A DNA stretch of 64,000 nucleotides from Candidatus Pullichristensenella avicola (GTDB taxonomy: Bacteria; Bacillota; Clostridia; Christensenellales; Aristaeellaceae). The stretch's first letter is position 1. Each line of letters opens with the position of its first letter. This document shows, piece by piece, positions 33,605-42,140 of this stretch. The notes under the pieces were generated by a model. That model made no database searches. It had not been told where the DNA came from and worked only from the letters and a program-made list of their open reading frames with translations. The DNA is taken from the NCBI GenBank assembly GCA_018711655.1, contig DVIA01000028.1, positions 50,144 through 114,143 on the forward strand, given 5' to 3'. The position numbers and the translations under genes are program-made.

Positions 33605-34399
33605 ATGGCGAAGAAGGGCAATCTGAGCATCCCCTGGCCGTTTGAAGGCATGCAGGTGCGGCTCAATACCGATACCGGCTTTTTGAAACTCGTGGCCATG
33701 GCGACGATGCTGATCGACCATTTTGGAGCGATCCTCTTTCCGCAGTACCGCATCCTGCGCATCATCGGCCGCATTGCCTTCCCGATTTATGCCTACTGCC
33801 TTACAGTCGGCTGCGTCTATACGCACGACATGCTGCGCTATGTGAAGCGCATCGTGCTCCTGGCGCTTCTGGCGCAGCCGCTGTATGTGATGGCGATGCA
33901 CCATACAAACGCCGCCATGTACGCCGTTTCCTTTGCGGAAAACCCCGTCGGCGCGGCGCTGAATTTCTATGTGCACAGTTGGGACGACCCGAGCATACTG
34001 CTTTCGCTGGCGCTGGGGCTGATTCTTTTGTGGTCGATTCGCGACCGTCACCTGGTTTTCACGTTGGCGGCGCTGCTCCTGGCGTGGATTCTCCGCGACA
34101 GGCTGGACTACGGCTTTAACGGCATTTTGCTGATGCTGCTGTTTTTCCTCTTCTGCCAGACACCGCTGCTTTCGCTTCCCATTGTCGCCGCTTTCATGGT
34201 CTGGTGGGGGTTGCAGGGCAGCGCTTACGCGATGTTCGGCGTGCGCTTTTCATCGCAAATGTTTGCGCTGCTGGCATTGCCGCTGATCTACATCCGCACA
34301 AATACGCGCGTTCGCATCAACAAATGGGTGTTTTACCTGTTCTATCCGGCCCACCTGGCCTTGATTCTGTTCCTGGATCGGCTGGCGGTGTTCGCGTAG
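33605..34399 (+). CDS. TraX-family membrane protein
   Basis: This 264-residue membrane protein has about eight helices. The LKLVAMATMLIDHFGAI motif at residues ~27-43 and IGRIAFPIYAYCLTVGCVYT match TraX (PF05857), named for F-pilin N-acetylation in plasmid conjugation. Chromosomal Firmicute homologues have no shown conjugation role and are probably acyltransferases acting on envelope molecules. It follows the ROK kinase by 4 bp and is probably co-transcribed. No conjugation genes are nearby. Confidence 0.88.
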   Translation: MAKKGNLSIPWPFEGMQVRLNTDTGFLKLVAMATMLIDHFGAILFPQYRILRIIGRIAFPIYAYCLTVGCVYTHDMLRYVKRIVLLALLAQPLYVMAMHHTNAAMYAVSFAENPVGAALNFYVHSWDDPSILLSLALGLILLWSIRDRHLVFTLAALLLAWILRDRLDYGFNGILLMLLFFLFCQTPLLSLPIVAAFMVWWGLQGSAYAMFGVRFSSQMFALLALPLIYIRTNTRVRINKWVFYLFYPAHLALILFLDRLAVFA

Positions 34400-34416
34400 G
34401 GGCCGGATACCAAAAT

Positions 34417-34446
34417 CGCCGGCCGCATTTTGCGGCCGGCGTTCCC
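34417..34446 (+). terminator. Hairpin terminator after the TraX gene
   Basis: CGCCGGCCGC and GCGGCCGGCG flank ATTTT. Only TT follows, so it may be a weak or factor-assisted terminator. Confidence 0.6.
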
Positions 34447-34453
34447 CAAAAAT

Positions 34454-34484
34454 ACTGCGCGCCCGGCAGGGACAACCCGGGCGC
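34454..34484 (-). terminator. Rho-independent terminator of the 88-aa minus-strand gene
   Basis: On the minus strand GCGCCCGG and CCGGGCGC form a stem, with a TATTTTT run a few bases after it. Confidence 0.65.
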
Positions 34485-34512
34485 TTTAGTGTATTACATC
34501 TCTGCGTTCCAT

Positions 34513-34779
34513 TTATGCGGACTTCTTTTCGTAAGCAGACCCGCTGTAACCGTAGGTCATGAATTTGATCAGTCGGCCGGTATCTTCGGCGCAGGTGGTG
34601 TGCAACTCGATTTCGGAAATGCCATCGCCCTGCGAAGCAGCTTCCACAACTTCGCGCAGCAGGGTGTTGTTGCGGAAATCTTCGCTGCGGCCATCAGACG
34701 CGGCCACCAGAACGGGAGCCTGGCAAGAGTCGATCACCTTGTAGAAGCTCTCGATGTTGTTGATATTGTACAGTTTCAT
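34513..34779 (-). CDS. Small protein of unknown function (88 aa)
   Basis: This protein is not recognised. It is acidic and soluble, with an alternating strand/helix pattern: MKLYNINNIESFYKVIDSC, then APVLVAASDGRSEDFRNN, and a C-terminal HTTCAEDTGRLIKFMTYG. No membrane segment or known catalytic motif is visible. Two Cys (residues 19 and 63) and one His lie in the protein. GAGGAGGG precedes the ATG by 8 bases on the minus strand, and the gene has its own terminator, so it looks real and separately controlled. It diverges from the AraC regulator gene, which might control it. Confidence 0.75.
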   Translation of the reverse strand: MKLYNINNIESFYKVIDSCQAPVLVAASDGRSEDFRNNTLLREVVEAASQGDGISEIELHTTCAEDTGRLIKFMTYGYSGSAYEKKSA

Positions 34780-34899
34780 GGAACATCCCTCCTCGGTTCG
34801 TTTCCGTCCCTGTGGCTATATCTTACCCGATTTGAGGACGGAAATCTATTCGGATGTCGCCGATAATTATCAATATCCCGACAATGGAAGGGGACAACT

Positions 34900-35814
34900 A
34901 TGCAGCAAAAGACATCGCTTACGCTTTCTCCGGACCGCAGAGAGGCCGCTGTGCATGGAAGCCTTGGGTTCCCGTGCGGCGCGTACTTTAATGATATAGC
35001 GCTCTATCCCGCCAATACCGTCACCTGGCATTGGCATGAAGAAATCGAGCTGAGCATGGTGGTGGGCGGGGCGGCGCGCGTGCGCTTCAGCACGGGTTCG
35101 TTTATCATCAAGGCGGGGGAGGGCATGTTCGTCAACGCCGAAGCCCTGCACGCCATGGACATCGTCGGAAACGAGGGCTGCCGCATCATTTCGCTGGTGC
35201 TGGATTACAGCATGCTGGCGGGACGCGAGGACAGCGTCTTTGCCCGACGCTATGTGATGCCTCTGATCCGCTCCGGCGCGGTGAAGATGCTCCGCCTCAG
35301 CCCGGAGGTCGAGTGGCAAAAGGCCGTTTTGCAATGTCTGAGAGAGGCGTTTTTGACCTACGACGAGGGCAGATATGGCTTTGAACTGATGGTTCGCGCC
35401 CGCCTGACCGAGTGCCTGTGGCACATTGTGCGCAACATGCGCGCCGCCATGCTTTCCTATGAAGGCGCCTCCGAGGCGTCTGAGGAACGCGCCAAGCAGA
35501 TGCTGGACTTTATTCACATGCAGTATGCGGAACCTATCCAGCTGGCGGACATCGCCGCCGCCGCAAACGTGGGCGAGCGCGAATGCCTGCGCGCCTTTAA
35601 AAAGACGCTGGGCGTTACGCCCACGGCCTATCTGTTGCGCTATCGGGCTTCCATGTCGGCGCAGATGCTGCTGGACACGGACAAATCCATCGCCGAGATC
35701 TGCTTTGAGGTGGGCTTTAACAGCCAGAGCCATTATGGCCAGATCTTCAAACGCTTTTTCCACATGACGCCGCGCGAGTATCGCGCCCGCTACGGCAAAA
35801 ACGGCGACGCATAG
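34900..35814 (+). CDS. AraC-family transcriptional regulator with cupin sensor domain
   Basis: This 304-residue regulator has an N-terminal cupin (residues ~30-110: TVTWHWHEEIELSMVVGG, then FVNAEALHAMDIVG) that likely binds a sugar or small effector. A C-terminal double helix-turn-helix domain (residues ~205-300) has IQLADIAAAANVGERECLRAFKKTLG and IAEICFEVGFNSQSHYGQIFKRFF ending MTPREYR. The ligand is unknown. A short palindrome GATAATTATC (34861-34870 region) lies just before the gene and may be a regulator site or part of a promoter. The divergent 88-aa gene is the nearest candidate target. Confidence 0.93.
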   Translation: MQQKTSLTLSPDRREAAVHGSLGFPCGAYFNDIALYPANTVTWHWHEEIELSMVVGGAARVRFSTGSFIIKAGEGMFVNAEALHAMDIVGNEGCRIISLVLDYSMLAGREDSVFARRYVMPLIRSGAVKMLRLSPEVEWQKAVLQCLREAFLTYDEGRYGFELMVRARLTECLWHIVRNMRAAMLSYEGASEASEERAKQMLDFIHMQYAEPIQLADIAAAANVGERECLRAFKKTLGVTPTAYLLRYRASMSAQMLLDTDKSIAEICFEVGFNSQSHYGQIFKRFFHMTPREYRARYGKNGDA

Positions 35815-35898
35815 CGCGGGCGGCGCGCCTTTTTCAAAAACTGCTTGCGAAAGGGCCGCACCCGGGCGGACTTCCCCAAATCCAAGTTCAGATGGAAA

Positions 35899-35932
35899 AA
35901 AGCTGCCTTTGCAGATTTGCGAAGGCAGCTTT
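35899..35932 (-). terminator. Rho-independent terminator after nrdD
   Basis: AAAGCTGCCTT and AAGGCAGCTTT flank a 12-nt loop. On the minus strand a T-run of six to seven bases follows. Confidence 0.9.
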
Positions 35933-35950
35933 GCGCGGCCGCGACAGCGC

Positions 35951-38266
35951 TTACAGGCTGTGCTTGACGCGATCGTGTTCTTCGGCGCGCTTGGCGTTGT
36001 TGAAGCGGTCCAGCGTGCCGACCAGATAGCCGGTGATGCGGCGGATGCGCTCGAAGGGATGATCCTCCTCGGAACGCCCGCAGTTGGGGCAGGTATCGCC
36101 GATGATGCCGTTGTAGCCGCACACCGGATCGCGATCGACGGGATGGTTGATCGAACCGTAACCGATACCGCTTTCCTTCATCACGCGCACGATCTTTTCG
36201 AAGGCCTCAAGGTTCTGGGTGGTATCTCCATCCAGTTCCACATAGGAAATGTGGCCGGCGTTGGTCAGGGCGTGATAGGGGGCCTCGATTTTGATCTTTT
36301 CCACAGCGCTGATGTTGTAGTACACCGGCACATGGAAGCTGTTGGTGTAGTATTCGCGGTCGGTAACGCCGGGAATCTCGCCGAAGAGCTTGCGGTCGAT
36401 TTTGACAAACCGGCCGGAAAGCCCCTCTGCGGGCGTGGCCAGCAGCGTTACGTTCATGCCGCTTTTCTGGCTGGCTTCGTCGCAGCGGCGGCGCATATAG
36501 GTGATGATCTCCAGCCCCAGGTTGCGCGCCAGTTCGCTCTCGCCATGGTGCGCGCCGACCAGCGCCTTGAGCGTTTCGGCAAGGCCGATAAAGCCGATGG
36601 AAAGCGTGCCGTGCTTGAGCACCTCGCGCACCTCGTCGTTCCAGTCCAGCTTTTCGCTGTCCAGCCAGACGCCCTGCCCCATGAGGAAGGGGAAGTTGCG
36701 CACGCGCTTGCGCGCCTGGATTTCGAAGCGCTCAAAGAGCTGATCCAGACACAGGTCGATCATGCGGTCGAGCCCCTCGAAAAACTGCTCGACATTGTGA
36801 TTGGCCTTGATGGCCAGGCGCGGCAGGTTGATGGTGGTAAAGCTCAAATTGCCGCGGCCGTTGGAAATCTGCTTGTCCGGATCGTAGTTGTTGGCCATTA
36901 CGCGCGTGCGGCAGCCCATGTAGGCGATCTCCGTTTCCGGATGGCCTTCCTTATAGTATTGCAGATTGAACGGCGCGTCCTGGAAGGAGAAATTGGGGAA
37001 CAGGCGTTTGGCCGAGCAACGCATGGCCAGTTTGAACAGATCGTAGTTCGGCTCGCCGGGGTTGTAGTTGATCCCTTCCTTGACGCGGAAAATCTGAATG
37101 GGGAAGATGGGCGTTTCGCCGTTGCCCAGGCCGGCCTCCGTGCTCAAAAGCAGGTTTTTCATCACCATGCGCGCTTCAGGGGAGGTGTCCATGCCATAAT
37201 TGATGGAAGAGAAGGGCACCTGCGCGCCGGCGCGGGAGTTCATGGTGTTGAGGTTGTGAATCAGCGCCTCCATGGCCTGGTAGGTGGCGCGATCGGTTTC
37301 CGCAACGGCTTTTTTGTGGGCGAATTCCTGGATCGCCTGCACATCCTCCGGGGAAATGCCGCGCTCGAGCAGCAGGCCGGCCTCGGCCTGGCGGTATTCG
37401 TCGTTTTGCACCAGCGTCGGATTCAGGCCGCGCGCATGCAGCGAATCGACGACGGCGCGGCCGTCCTTTTCCGCATCCTCAATGTCCAGCTTCAGTTCCA
37501 TGGCGCGAATGAGGTTATCGCGATAGCGCTTGCGGAAGGTCTTTTTCACGCCCTCGGCCATGGCGTAGTCAAAATTGACGATGGACTGGCCGCCGTGCTG
37601 ATCGTTCTGGTTGGCCTGAATGGCGATGCAGGCAAGCGCCGAATAGGAGTAGATGTCGTTGGGCTCGCGCAGATAGCCGTGACCGGTGGAAAAGCCGTTT
37701 TCAAACAGCTTGATCAGATCAATCTGGCAGCAGGTCGTGGTCAGGGTAAGGAAGTCCATATCGTGGATATGGATATCCCCGTTGCGGTGCGCCTCGGCGT
37801 GCTCGGGCTTGAGGACGAACATGAGGTTGAACTGCTTGGCGCCTTCGGAGCCGTATTTGAGCATCGCGCCCATGGCGGTATCGCCGTTGATGTTGGCGTT
37901 TTCGCGCTTGATGTCGGAATCAATGGCGGCCTTGTTGGTGATATCGTCGTAAATGCGCATCAGGCGCGTGTTCATTTCGCGAATACGGCTGCGCTCGGCA
38001 CGATAGAGGATATAACTTTTGGCCGTGCGGACAAAGCCGTTTTCAATGAGGACGCGCTCGACGGTATCCTGCACTTCTTCCACGCCCGGCTCGCCGATGG
38101 ACTCGTTCTTTTCAAGCTCCTGAAGCACCTGGCGCGTCAGTTCCTCGGCCGTTTTATAGGTCTTGGCGCTGTTGCTGGCCTGAAACGCCTTCATAATGGC
38201 GTCGGAAATCTTCTGGGAATCGAATGGAACTCTGCGTCCATCCCGCTTGATGATCGTGTCAATCAT
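35951..38266 (-). CDS. nrdD: Anaerobic ribonucleoside-triphosphate reductase (class III)
   Basis: This 771-residue glycyl-radical enzyme makes dNTPs without oxygen. Residues 1-95 are an ATP-cone (IIKRDGRRVPFDSQKISDAI), the allosteric site. The catalytic barrel includes HIHDMDFLTLTTTCCQIDL and the GLAETL region. The C-terminus has the zinc site VCGYNGIIGDTCPNCGRSE and the glycyl-radical motif RRITGYLVGTLDRFNNAK with Gly746. The start at 38266 is supported by its match to the ATP-cone family start; upstream Met codons lie in the promoter. The radical-SAM activase NrdG, needed to form the Gly radical, is not adjacent. The promoter has two NrdR-box-like sites. Confidence 0.97.
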   Translation of the reverse strand: MIDTIIKRDGRRVPFDSQKISDAIMKAFQASNSAKTYKTAEELTRQVLQELEKNESIGEPGVEEVQDTVERVLIENGFVRTAKSYILYRAERSRIREMNTRLMRIYDDITNKAAIDSDIKRENANINGDTAMGAMLKYGSEGAKQFNLMFVLKPEHAEAHRNGDIHIHDMDFLTLTTTCCQIDLIKLFENGFSTGHGYLREPNDIYSYSALACIAIQANQNDQHGGQSIVNFDYAMAEGVKKTFRKRYRDNLIRAMELKLDIEDAEKDGRAVVDSLHARGLNPTLVQNDEYRQAEAGLLLERGISPEDVQAIQEFAHKKAVAETDRATYQAMEALIHNLNTMNSRAGAQVPFSSINYGMDTSPEARMVMKNLLLSTEAGLGNGETPIFPIQIFRVKEGINYNPGEPNYDLFKLAMRCSAKRLFPNFSFQDAPFNLQYYKEGHPETEIAYMGCRTRVMANNYDPDKQISNGRGNLSFTTINLPRLAIKANHNVEQFFEGLDRMIDLCLDQLFERFEIQARKRVRNFPFLMGQGVWLDSEKLDWNDEVREVLKHGTLSIGFIGLAETLKALVGAHHGESELARNLGLEIITYMRRRCDEASQKSGMNVTLLATPAEGLSGRFVKIDRKLFGEIPGVTDREYYTNSFHVPVYYNISAVEKIKIEAPYHALTNAGHISYVELDGDTTQNLEAFEKIVRVMKESGIGYGSINHPVDRDPVCGYNGIIGDTCPNCGRSEEDHPFERIRRITGYLVGTLDRFNNAKRAEEHDRVKHSL

Positions 38267-38311
38267 GTTCGGCTGCCTCCGGTATTTTGTTGGGCTCGCA
38301 AAAGCGTGCAG

Positions 38312-38359
38312 ACACATTATATTGTGGTTTACAAAGCCTGTCAACACAAAATATTGGTT
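38312..38359 (-). promoter_or_regulatory. nrdD promoter with two NrdR-box-like palindromes
   Basis: On the minus strand TTGACA (38344-38339) and TATAAT (38321-38316) are 17 bp apart. ACACATTATATTGTGG (38312-38327, 14/16 to the NrdR consensus ACACWATATATWGTGT) covers the -10, and ACACAAAATATTGGTT (38344-38359, 13/16) begins at the -35. They lie 32 bp apart, three helical turns, the usual NrdR-box geometry. NrdR is a zinc/ATP-cone repressor of ribonucleotide reductase genes; its gene is not in this window. Confidence 0.8.
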
Positions 38360-38452
38360 TTGAAGAGAAATTCACAGTTTTGTCATACTGTGTTCGCCGG
38401 GGCAAAGGAGCGTTTTCCGGGGGCGCCGCGGATGATTTTACCATGAACCCCC

Positions 38453-38481
38453 TTGCTTTTCAAGGCAAAACACGCTATCAT
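38453..38481 (+). promoter_or_regulatory. Probable promoter of thyX
   Basis: TTGCTT (38453-38458) and TATCAT (38476-38481) are 17 bp apart, 27 bp before the ATG. Confidence 0.6.
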
Positions 38482-38508
38482 GGAAAAAGATTTTCGGGAG
38501 GGCGAAAC

Positions 38509-39795
38509 ATGAACGCGGGAACGGCAACCATTGTTTTGAAAAATCCGGACGCGCTGCGGCTGGTCGCCTCGGCCGGGCGCATCTCCACCACGGGCGGCAC
38601 TGCGCTGGAGGTGCTGGAAAAAAGCGACGGCGGCGAAAAGGATCTGCGCCTTGTGGGGAAGGTGCTCTCTTCCGGGCACCATTCCGTGCTCGAGCATCAT
38701 ACGCTTTCCATCGCCTTTGACAACGTATCGGTGCTGGTAGAACAGTTTGCCATCGAATTTCGTCTGGCTTCGTTCACAGTCAAATCCCGCCGCTATGTCG
38801 ATTTTTCCGGCGCCGGCTATGTTGTTCCGGACGGCGCGCCGGAGGGGTTTTCATCGCGCATGGAGGCGCTGTTCGCCCTTTACGGCCGTCTGCTCGCGCT
38901 GGGCGTGCCCCGCGAAGACGCGCGCTTTGTCCTGCCGTACTGCTTTCGCAGCAATTTCTATATGACGCTTGACGCGCGCGAGTTTATCCATTTTGTCCGC
39001 GCCATGCTCTACGGACGCGGCGCGCGCTGCAGCGAGATTCGCGAATTGGGCGCGTCGCTCAAGGCGCAGTTCGATCGCCTCTATCCCGGCGTCCTCACCC
39101 CGCCGGACGCCACAGAGGCCCTCGCGCCGGTTCCGCAGGCGTTCGAGGAGGGAACGCCCGTTTCCGGAAGCGCGCGCCTCGTTTCGGGCGCGGACGCTTC
39201 CGCGCTGCTGGATGCGGCGCGCCGCTTCTCCCGCCGCGAGATGGATGCGCAAGCGCTTCTGACCGACGCGCGGGCGCGGGAAATGGAGCTTGTGAACTAT
39301 GTCTTTCATGTGCAGAACGTCTCCCTGTCCTGCGTGACGCATTTTGCTCGCCATCGCATGCAGTCGCCGCTGTTTATGCCCACTCTGGACGCCCTTGCGC
39401 GCGGCAATTATGTGTTGCCGGAAACGGTGGCCGCCATTCCCGAGGCGCGCGCGGCCTACGAAAGCGCCTTCCGTGAGCAGACCGCCTTTACGCGGGAGAT
39501 GCTGCGCCGCGGCCTGAAAACGCAGGACGCGGCCTACTGCGCCCTCAGCGGCCATACGGCGGACATGCTTTTTTCCATGAATGCCCGCGAACTGTTGCAC
39601 TTCTTCCAATTGCGCACCTGCGAACGCGCCCAGTGGGAGATTCGCGCGGTGGCCCGGCAGATGCTCGCTCTGTTGCGCGCGCGCGACGGCGAATTGTTTG
39701 ATCTGTGCGGGCCGAGTTGCCTGGTCACGGGCCGTTGCCCGGAGGGACGGCTTTCCTGCGGCCATCCGCACAAACGAGGAGAGATGAGATCATGA
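38509..39795 (+). CDS. thyX: ThyX-like flavin-dependent thymidylate synthase with two ThyX domains
   Basis: This 428-residue protein is about twice the usual ThyX length and reads as two ThyX-like halves. Half 1 (residues ~10-195) has GHHSVLEHHTLSIAFDNVS, FRLASFTVKSRRY (85-96) and DAREFIHFVRAMLYG. Half 2 (~260-415) has THFARHRMQS (RHR at 281-283) and NARELLHFFQLRTCERAQWEIR. The canonical RHRxxSxNExSxRY motif is split: half 1 keeps the S...S..RY part but lacks RH; half 2 keeps RHRxxS but not the rest. ThyX makes dTMP from dUMP with FAD, NADPH and methylene-folate. GGGAGGG supports the start. It diverges from nrdD and overlaps the next gene (ATGA). Confidence 0.85.
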   Translation: MNAGTATIVLKNPDALRLVASAGRISTTGGTALEVLEKSDGGEKDLRLVGKVLSSGHHSVLEHHTLSIAFDNVSVLVEQFAIEFRLASFTVKSRRYVDFSGAGYVVPDGAPEGFSSRMEALFALYGRLLALGVPREDARFVLPYCFRSNFYMTLDAREFIHFVRAMLYGRGARCSEIRELGASLKAQFDRLYPGVLTPPDATEALAPVPQAFEEGTPVSGSARLVSGADASALLDAARRFSRREMDAQALLTDARAREMELVNYVFHVQNVSLSCVTHFARHRMQSPLFMPTLDALARGNYVLPETVAAIPEARAAYESAFREQTAFTREMLRRGLKTQDAAYCALSGHTADMLFSMNARELLHFFQLRTCERAQWEIRAVARQMLALLRARDGELFDLCGPSCLVTGRCPEGRLSCGHPHKRGEMRS

Positions 39796-40487
39796 ACAAC
39801 ACCTATGGCATTCCCCGCATCGGCCTGCTGCCCTACAGCCGCGAGGACGGTTCGCAGTATTTCCCGCAGGACTATATCGACGCCATCGAAGCAAACGGCG
39901 CCGAGGTCGTGCCTGTGATGCACGATACGCCTCTGGATACGCTCTATCCTCTGGTCGTCAGCCTGGACGCGATGATCTTCAGCGGCGGCTGCGATATTGA
40001 CCCTGTGCATTACGGCCAGATGCGGGAGGACGGCTGCGGCCGCATCGACCCGCGCCGCGACCAGATCGAACTGGCGCTGGCAGATCTGGTGCTGGGGCGG
40101 GATATCCCGGTGCTCGGCGTCTGCCGGGGGGTACAGTTGCTCAATGTGGCGCTGGGCGGCACGCTCCGGCAGGATATTGCGGGCCATCGCGTTGATGAAA
40201 ATTCGAACGAGGCTGTCTGGCACGGCGTTCGCCTCGCCCCTGGCTCGCGCCTGGCGCAAATCGCCGGGAGCGAAAATGCCCGCGTCAACAGCTATCATCA
40301 CCAGTGCGTAGACCGCGTGGCCGACGGCCTGGTCGCCGTCGCGTGGGCGGAGGACGGAACCATCGAAGCCGTGGAGATGCCCGGAAAGCGCTTCTTCGTC
40401 GGCGTTCAGTGGCACCCGGAAAAATCGCTGCGGGAGGACGAGTTCTCCGCCGGCATTTTCCGGGCGCTACGCGCGGCGATGCATTGA
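39792..40487 (+). CDS. Peptidase C26 / gamma-glutamyl-GABA hydrolase-like class I glutamine amidotransferase
   Basis: This 231-residue protein has the class I amidotransferase fold. FSGGCDIDPVHYG is typical of the PuuD/peptidase C26 family. VLGVCRGVQLLNVALGG holds the nucleophile Cys, and FFVGVQWHPEKS the His-Glu pair. Family members cleave gamma-glutamyl amides such as gamma-glutamyl-GABA or folate polyglutamates. Its ATG overlaps the thyX stop, and with thyX using folate, a folyl-gamma-glutamate substrate is conceivable but unproven. A terminator follows. Confidence 0.9.
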   Translation: MNNTYGIPRIGLLPYSREDGSQYFPQDYIDAIEANGAEVVPVMHDTPLDTLYPLVVSLDAMIFSGGCDIDPVHYGQMREDGCGRIDPRRDQIELALADLVLGRDIPVLGVCRGVQLLNVALGGTLRQDIAGHRVDENSNEAVWHGVRLAPGSRLAQIAGSENARVNSYHHQCVDRVADGLVAVAWAEDGTIEAVEMPGKRFFVGVQWHPEKSLREDEFSAGIFRALRAAMH

Positions 40488-40586
40488 TCGCGCGGGGATA
40501 TTCGCGCGCGGCGCTTTTCGCCGTCGCCCTTCAAACAAATCGGGCGCAGTTTCCGCTTTTGGGCGGACAAAGCGCCTTTGCCGTAC

Positions 40587-40622
40587 AAAAATCGCCCGCC
40601 TCCGCAGGGGGGCGGGCGATTT
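40587..40622. terminator. Bidirectional terminator between converging operons
   Basis: AAATCGCCCGCC and GGCGGGCGATTT flank a 10-nt loop, with A-runs on the left so the minus strand has a T-run. It can close the thyX operon and the ABC transporter operon. Confidence 0.85.
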
Positions 40623-40633
40623 GCCTTTCTGTT

Positions 40634-41401
40634 TCAAAGGCTCACATGCCGTTTGAGCAGCGCGGCGCTGCCGAACAGGGCCGCCAGCAACACAAGCGCG
40701 CTTTCGACGATCGAAGGCGCCAGCGCCTGCGCAAACGATATCGTCACCCCGCCTTCAAACGCAGTTTCCATCCACAACAGGCCCGATATGCGCGTCAGCG
40801 CAAAGACGATGAGCGCGAAAAAGAGGAACGAGAGCAGGCCGCGGGCCTTGCGGTTTTGCAAAATGGTGGCGCTCAAAGTGATGGAAAAATAGGCCACGGC
40901 GACGATGGAGAGCACCTCCAGGAAAAGCTGCGTCACCGTCAGCGCCACGCCCATGGCGATCTTCGAAAGACTCACGCCACGCTGCAGGAGCAGCTCGTCA
41001 AACAGCAGGTAATACCCCGTCCATTCCCCGTAGTATTCCGTCAGTACGGGCATGTCCGCGATCAGGAGGAATGTCGCCAACGCCGCGAACAACAGGCCGA
41101 CCGCCAGCGTGAACAGCAGCTTCGAGGCAACGATGGCGAGCGTGCTGTGCGGCGTCATGAACACCAGATAGCTCGACTTGCGCTTCAGTTCTCCCGAATA
41201 GGCGGAAACGCCGAGGACGAATACGGCCGCGGCAAGGGCGAAAAAGGCGAAAACCATCAGGGTGACGGAAATGATAACGTCGTCGTCAGACCCGGCGCGC
41301 ACGCTTGCAAGGAAGTAAATCTCGATCGCCGCGAGCACAGCCAGCAAAACAAGGAGCGCCGCGCGATTTTTGCGCAGTTCGTATTTGAGCAGCTTAAACA
41401 T
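40634..41401 (-). CDS. ABC-2-type transporter permease
   Basis: This 255-residue protein has about six membrane helices, starting FKLLKYELRKNRAALLVLLAVLAAIEIYF, the usual ABC-2 permease beginning. It pairs with the ATP-binding protein encoded just upstream, which overlaps it by 8 bp. The substrate is unknown; such small two-gene ABC-2 systems export antimicrobial peptides or lipids or help with self-protection. The start at 41401 replaces a longer frame whose extra residues lie in the ATPase gene. Confidence 0.85.
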   Translation of the reverse strand: MFKLLKYELRKNRAALLVLLAVLAAIEIYFLASVRAGSDDDVIISVTLMVFAFFALAAAVFVLGVSAYSGELKRKSSYLVFMTPHSTLAIVASKLLFTLAVGLLFAALATFLLIADMPVLTEYYGEWTGYYLLFDELLLQRGVSLSKIAMGVALTVTQLFLEVLSIVAVAYFSITLSATILQNRKARGLLSFLFFALIVFALTRISGLLWMETAFEGGVTISFAQALAPSIVESALVLLAALFGSAALLKRHVSL

Positions 41402-42104
41402 TGCCGTTTCCCTCGCTTTCCCCGTATATCCGGCGGTACATTTCCACAATGCCCGCGCCGTATTGCTCGCGGATATGCTGCTTCGTGCCCGAAAGCGCCA
41501 CGGAACCGTCCAGCATAAACACCGCGTCGTCGATCAGATCCTCCAATTCCTCCACCAGATGGCTGGAGACGATCAGCGCGCGCTGCGAGGTGTGGTGGGC
41601 GCGAATGAGGGAAATTGTGCGCTCGCGGGCGATGATGTCGATGCCGTTGAGCGGCTCGTCCAGCATGGTCAGGCGGCTATCGCGCGCGAAGGTCAGCGCC
41701 AGTTTTACCTTGGCGACCATGCCGGAGGACATGGCGCGTATCTTTGCGCCGGCGTCGAGATGTTCCTCGTCCAGCAGGCGCATGTAGCGTTCCATGGAAA
41801 AATCCTCGAAGAAGTCGCGGTAATAGCGGCCCGCGTCGCGGGCGGTCATATAATTGTAGAAGTAGGCCTCCGTAGGCATGTAGGCGACGTGGCGCTTGGT
41901 GCCCGTGCCGACGGTCTCGCCGTCAAAGACGATCTCGCCCGACGTCGGGCATGTCAGGCCGGCGATCATTTTCATCAGCGTCGTCTTGCCGCTGCCGTTG
42001 GGGCCGAGCAACGCCACCAGACGGCCCGCCTCCACGCGCAGGGAGACGTCGCCAACAGCCGTTTTCATCCCATAGCGCTTGGTCACATGCGTTATTTCCA
42101 GCAT
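41394..42104 (-). CDS. ABC transporter ATP-binding protein
   Basis: This 236-residue ATPase starts MLEITHVTKRYG and has Walker A LLGPNGSGKTTLMKM, an unusual signature-region segment IRAMSSGMVAKVKLALTFA in place of the classic LSGGQ, Walker B LTMLDEPLNGID and a switch His in IVSSHLVEELE. Substitution of LSGGQ by MSSGM is known for small ABC-2 systems in Firmicutes. GGAGGA lies 7 bases before the ATG. It forms an operon with the permease. recX is about 35 bp upstream. Confidence 0.9.
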   Translation of the reverse strand: MLEITHVTKRYGMKTAVGDVSLRVEAGRLVALLGPNGSGKTTLMKMIAGLTCPTSGEIVFDGETVGTGTKRHVAYMPTEAYFYNYMTARDAGRYYRDFFEDFSMERYMRLLDEEHLDAGAKIRAMSSGMVAKVKLALTFARDSRLTMLDEPLNGIDIIARERTISLIRAHHTSQRALIVSSHLVEELEDLIDDAVFMLDGSVALSGTKQHIREQYGAGIVEMYRRIYGESEGNGNV

Positions 42105-42140
42105 CGCAAATCCTCCGTCGTCTCTTTTGCGCAAACGCGC

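Noticed and set aside
34861..34870. Fur-box-like GATAATTATC palindrome
   Set aside because: Only 10 bp match; it lacks the 19-bp Fur consensus and no iron genes are near, so it is mentioned only with the AraC gene.
35909..38446. An 845-codon plus-strand frame opposite nrdD
   Set aside because: nrdD has all class III motifs and a terminator and promoter on the minus strand; the plus frame is a shadow.
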